This document shows positions 14,201 through 16,514 of a stretch of 16,514 nt of DNA, one piece after another. Made by a program: the position numbers and the translations under genes. The notes under the pieces were generated by a model. That model was not told the origin of the DNA. It made no database searches and saw only the letters and a program-made list of their open reading frames with translations. Every line of letters begins with the position of its first letter. Position 1 is the first letter of the stretch. Source of the stretch: an uncultured Clostridia bacterium (GTDB taxonomy: Bacteria > Bacillota > Clostridia > Oscillospirales > Acutalibacteraceae); assembly GCA_937888485.1 (NCBI GenBank), contig CALAQQ010000192.1, positions 1-16,514 of the forward strand, in the 5' to 3' direction.

Positions 14201-14400
14201 GAGCTTTTTTAACAGTGTTTCGGGAACTTTTCCACTTTTTTCTCACCAAAATACCCGAAAACACGTGGAAACTCTATTTGTTGTGGTTTATGTGTATCAA
14301 AACTACTAAATATATAAGGTTATCCACATTTTCAGAGTGGAAAACTTTTTTACACGCACCCGGTGTTCAGTGTTTGTAAAGTTACAGGACTTTACAAGCA
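14201..14400. other. Non-coding gap with DnaA-box-like motifs and inverted repeats
   Basis: I see no gene here. There is a perfect consensus DnaA box, TTATCCACA (14320-14328). Related nonamers are TTTTCCACT (14228-14236), CGTGGAAAC (14264-14272), TGTGTATCA (14291-14299) and AGTGGAAAA (14336-14344). GTGTTTCGGG (14215-14224) pairs with CCCGAAAACAC (14254-14264) apart from one bulge. Together with the ylxM promoter and leader this makes a 347-base stretch without a coding region. Confidence 0.4.
14374..14397 (-). terminator. Weak hairpin after the yicC::mutS2 frame
   Basis: TTGTAAAGT (14374-14382) and ACTTTACAA (14389-14397) form a 9-bp stem with a 6-nt loop, 3 nt after the stop at 14401. No U-run follows directly, so termination would be weak; RNA 3'-end protection is an alternative. 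Confidence 0.4.
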
Positions 14401-16392
14401 TTACTTGAGTGTAACAATGGTCACACCGTCTTCACCTTCACCGTAAACACCGAGGCGACTTGTTTTTACGTAAGGGGAAGCTTTGAGATAGCGTGTGACT
14501 GCAGTACGCAGAGCACCCGTGCCTTTTCCGTGAACAACAGTGAACTCGTTAAGACCTGAGCGAAGCCCCTGGTCGATGAATCTGTCAAGTTCAATGAGGC
14601 ATTCGTCAACCGTCATACCTCTTAAATCAAGCCTTGTTGAGGCTGACATATTGAGTCTGCTTTCGCCCTGAATTGAAATGCCTGATTTTTTCTCTTTTTT
14701 CTTAGATGCGTTTTCACAAAGACGAAGATTTGCAAGCTTGACTCTTGTTTTGATTGAACCTGCCTGCACCTCAACGTTTCCGTTTTTATCAACGGGCGAA
14801 AGCACCTTTGCCTGTTTTGCGATATCACGAATTATGACCGTATCGCCTGCGACAAGTGCCCTGGGAAGCACATAATCCTTGTCATCATCATCGATGCTGA
14901 TAACAGGGTCAGCGGCTGAATCAATAGAGTCGATACCCTTTCTGACTGCAGCTTTAGCACGCTTTGCCAATTCTGCGGCATCTTTTGTTTTCTGCTGTTC
15001 TTTTTTGAGTTTATCAATTTCCTGAAGAAGTGAATAAGCTTCACGTTTTGCCTGTTCAACGACACGTAATGCCTGTGAACGGGCTTTTTCCATTTCCTTC
15101 TCACGGAGTTGTGCGATTTCTTCACGGAGCTTTTCGGCACTTTCTTTTTCTTTATCTGCTTTTTCAGAAAGAATTTTTGCTCTGTCGTATTCATCCTCCA
15201 TGCGACGGCGTGTTTCTTCAAGCTTATCAACAACATTTTCAAATTCCTTGTTTTCGCTTGAAACAAGGTCGCTTGCACGTTTTATAACCTCGATATCAAG
15301 ACCGAGTTTTTCACTTATCGCAAGAGCGTTTGATTTTCCGGGAACACCGATAAGAAGTCTGTAAGTGGGTCGGAGCGAAACAATATCAAATTCGCATGAA
15401 CCGTTTTGAACTCTCGGAGTTTCAAGTGCATATGCTTTGAGTTCGGCATAATGGGTTGTTGCGGCAATTTTTGCTCCTTTGAAATGAAGTGCTTCAAGAA
15501 TTGCCATTGCAAGCGCCGCACCCTCAACCGGGTCTGTACCTGCGCCGAGTTCGTCTATAAGAATGAGGCTTTTATCATCGGCTTCGTTGAAAATGCTGAT
15601 GATATTCGTCATATGAGCAGAGAAAGTTGAAAGAGACTGCTCAATTGACTGCTCATCGCCGATATCGGAAAGAATTTTGTCAAATTGGACAAAATGGCTT
15701 TTCAAGCGGGTTATCTCCTCTGAAACATCGCCTTTGTCAGCGTAAAAAAGTATCTCTTTTTGCAATCTTTCATCATTAAGGTCGATATTAAGCCCCGATT
15801 CCTGACAGCGTTCAATGAGTTTTTTACGGATATTTTCATTGATTTGAGCTGTAAACGGGATGATTTTATCCAGCAGAGACTTCAAAACAAGCAGTCTTGA
15901 CCGCAAATCAGCTTCCAATGCTTCTCCTTCAAATTTGCGCATGGCAATGAATTGCGTCAGAGCCGAATCGAGTGCGCGCAGTATCCTGCCTGCGGTTTCG
16001 GGATTTTCCGTATCCGCTTCGGCAATGCTGATAACTCCCGGCACGCAGAAAAATGAGCTTAAATCACAGCAGCTCTGCGCCAATTCCGGATGTTTATTTT
16101 TCAGTTCCAGCGCAGCAGAAACCACTTTGTCAAGCAGTTCGGCATTGATATCAAATTTATTCTGTGCAACATTGTCAGCCGGAGTATAAACGCCTTTGAT
16201 ATTGACCATGCCGCGGCTGATTTTGCCTTTAAGAAAGTTGCGTATATCGTTTTCAAAAGAGTTGAATTCACGCGGCAGAGATACGCGCAATTCAAGCTGT
16301 TTGCGGTTGACGGAAGAGATTTCAAAGTTCCATTTTGTTGCGGCGAAAACTTCCGGTGAAGTTTTGCCGAATCCGGTCATGCTGTAAATCAT
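14401..16392 (-). CDS. Chimeric frame: YicC/YloC N-terminal part fused to MutS2 C-terminal part
   Basis: This 663-residue frame has two unrelated parts. Residues 1-~242 are YicC/YloC, an endoribonuclease family: MIYSMTGFGK, SVNRKQLELRVSLPREF, and the start of the C-terminal domain (DERLQKEILFYADKGDVSEEITRLKSHF). The family would continue for ~50 more residues but stops at about Ser242. From Asp243 the chain is MutS2: DIGDEQSIEQSLSTFS, Walker B LILIDELGAGTDP (276-288), ATTHYAELKAYA, a long coiled coil (about 385-500), a KOW-like part, and a C-terminal Smr nuclease domain with LDLRG (588-592) and HGKGTG (621-626). The MutS2 clamp core and Walker A are absent, so ATP binding should be lost; Smr could still act. 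The ATG overlaps the upstream stop by ATGA. Codon preference differs between the two parts. A chimeric assembly is at least as likely as a real fusion. Confidence 0.8.
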   Translation of the reverse strand: MIYSMTGFGKTSPEVFAATKWNFEISSVNRKQLELRVSLPREFNSFENDIRNFLKGKISRGMVNIKGVYTPADNVAQNKFDINAELLDKVVSAALELKNKHPELAQSCCDLSSFFCVPGVISIAEADTENPETAGRILRALDSALTQFIAMRKFEGEALEADLRSRLLVLKSLLDKIIPFTAQINENIRKKLIERCQESGLNIDLNDERLQKEILFYADKGDVSEEITRLKSHFVQFDKILSDIGDEQSIEQSLSTFSAHMTNIISIFNEADDKSLILIDELGAGTDPVEGAALAMAILEALHFKGAKIAATTHYAELKAYALETPRVQNGSCEFDIVSLRPTYRLLIGVPGKSNALAISEKLGLDIEVIKRASDLVSSENKEFENVVDKLEETRRRMEDEYDRAKILSEKADKEKESAEKLREEIAQLREKEMEKARSQALRVVEQAKREAYSLLQEIDKLKKEQQKTKDAAELAKRAKAAVRKGIDSIDSAADPVISIDDDDKDYVLPRALVAGDTVIIRDIAKQAKVLSPVDKNGNVEVQAGSIKTRVKLANLRLCENASKKKEKKSGISIQGESRLNMSASTRLDLRGMTVDECLIELDRFIDQGLRSGLNEFTVVHGKGTGALRTAVTRYLKASPYVKTSRLGVYGEGEDGVTIVTLK

Positions 16393-16514
16393 TTGTCACG
16401 TTCCTTGATATTTTCTGCAGGTTCGAGTTCGGGGGGAGCGGGAAGTTCGTCAACGATTTTTTCTTCTTTGGCGATATCTCTTTTGAATTTCCCCTGCCTC
16501 ACAGGTAACATATT
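16389..16514 (-). CDS. C-terminal end of an unrecognised protein, 5' part beyond window
   Basis: The last 41 codons of a minus-strand frame are open to the window edge and end in TGA that overlaps the ATG of the yicC part (ATGA), a typical coupled operon junction. The visible tail is charged and Pro/Glu-rich (IVDELPAPPELEPAENIKER), which looks like a flexible C-terminus; no family can be named. A methionine near the window edge might be a start, but a partial longer gene is more likely. Confidence 0.55.
   Translation of the reverse strand, partial: NMLPVRQGKFKRDIAKEEKIVDELPAPPELEPAENIKERDK

Overview
The window looks like a Firmicutes chromosome segment, most likely an uncultured gut Clostridia (Oscillospiraceae/Ruminococcaceae-like). 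This inference rests on strong AGGAGG-type ribosome binding sites, near-consensus sigma-A promoters with 17-bp spacers, the gene order ylxM-ffh-rpsP-khpA-rimM-trmD, BspA-type leucine-rich-repeat surface proteins and a TAXI-TRAP transporter. No rRNA or tRNA gene, CRISPR array, transposase or integrase was seen.

Layout. (1) 1-2992, minus strand: a two-gene operon of a purple-acid-phosphatase-like metallophosphoesterase and a GH106-like glycoside hydrolase whose 3' end is off the window. (2) 3027-3122: back-to-back sigma-A promoters. (3) 3159-4523, plus: a secreted LRR_5 protein. (4) 4538-8104, plus: a TAXI-TRAP operon (lipoprotein solute-binding protein, DUF1850 protein, fused permease). (5) 8111-10500: an AT-rich cassette between two identical 39-bp direct repeats. 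It holds an XRE repressor, a divergent 33-residue cationic hydrophobic peptide gene missing from simple ORF lists because of its size, a strong intercistronic hairpin, and a NatAB-type ABC ATPase and permease. (6) 10481-14053, minus: the translation/secretion operon ylxM-ffh-rpsP-khpA-rimM-trmD, transcribed from a perfect TTGACA-17-TATAAT promoter at 14172-14200 with a hairpin leader. (7) 14054-14400: a non-coding gap. (8) 14401-16392, minus: one open frame whose first ~242 residues are YicC/YloC and whose remaining ~421 residues are the C-terminal part of MutS2. (9) 16389-16514, minus: the end of an unrecognised upstream gene.

The two most notable items are the cassette and the chimeric frame. 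In the cassette the XRE regulator, a small cationic peptide and an ABC exporter sit under palindromic operators that overlap the peptide promoter. The flanking repeats are copies of the terminator that also encodes the last codons of trmD, so the cassette looks like an insertion at the trmD 3' end; I infer a peptide export/immunity or peptide-stress module. The yicC::mutS2 frame loses the MutS2 Walker A and the YicC C-terminus, and codon preference changes at the junction near 15665. It is therefore either a real deletion/recombination or a chimeric assembly join, and everything right of about 15665 may come from another genome.
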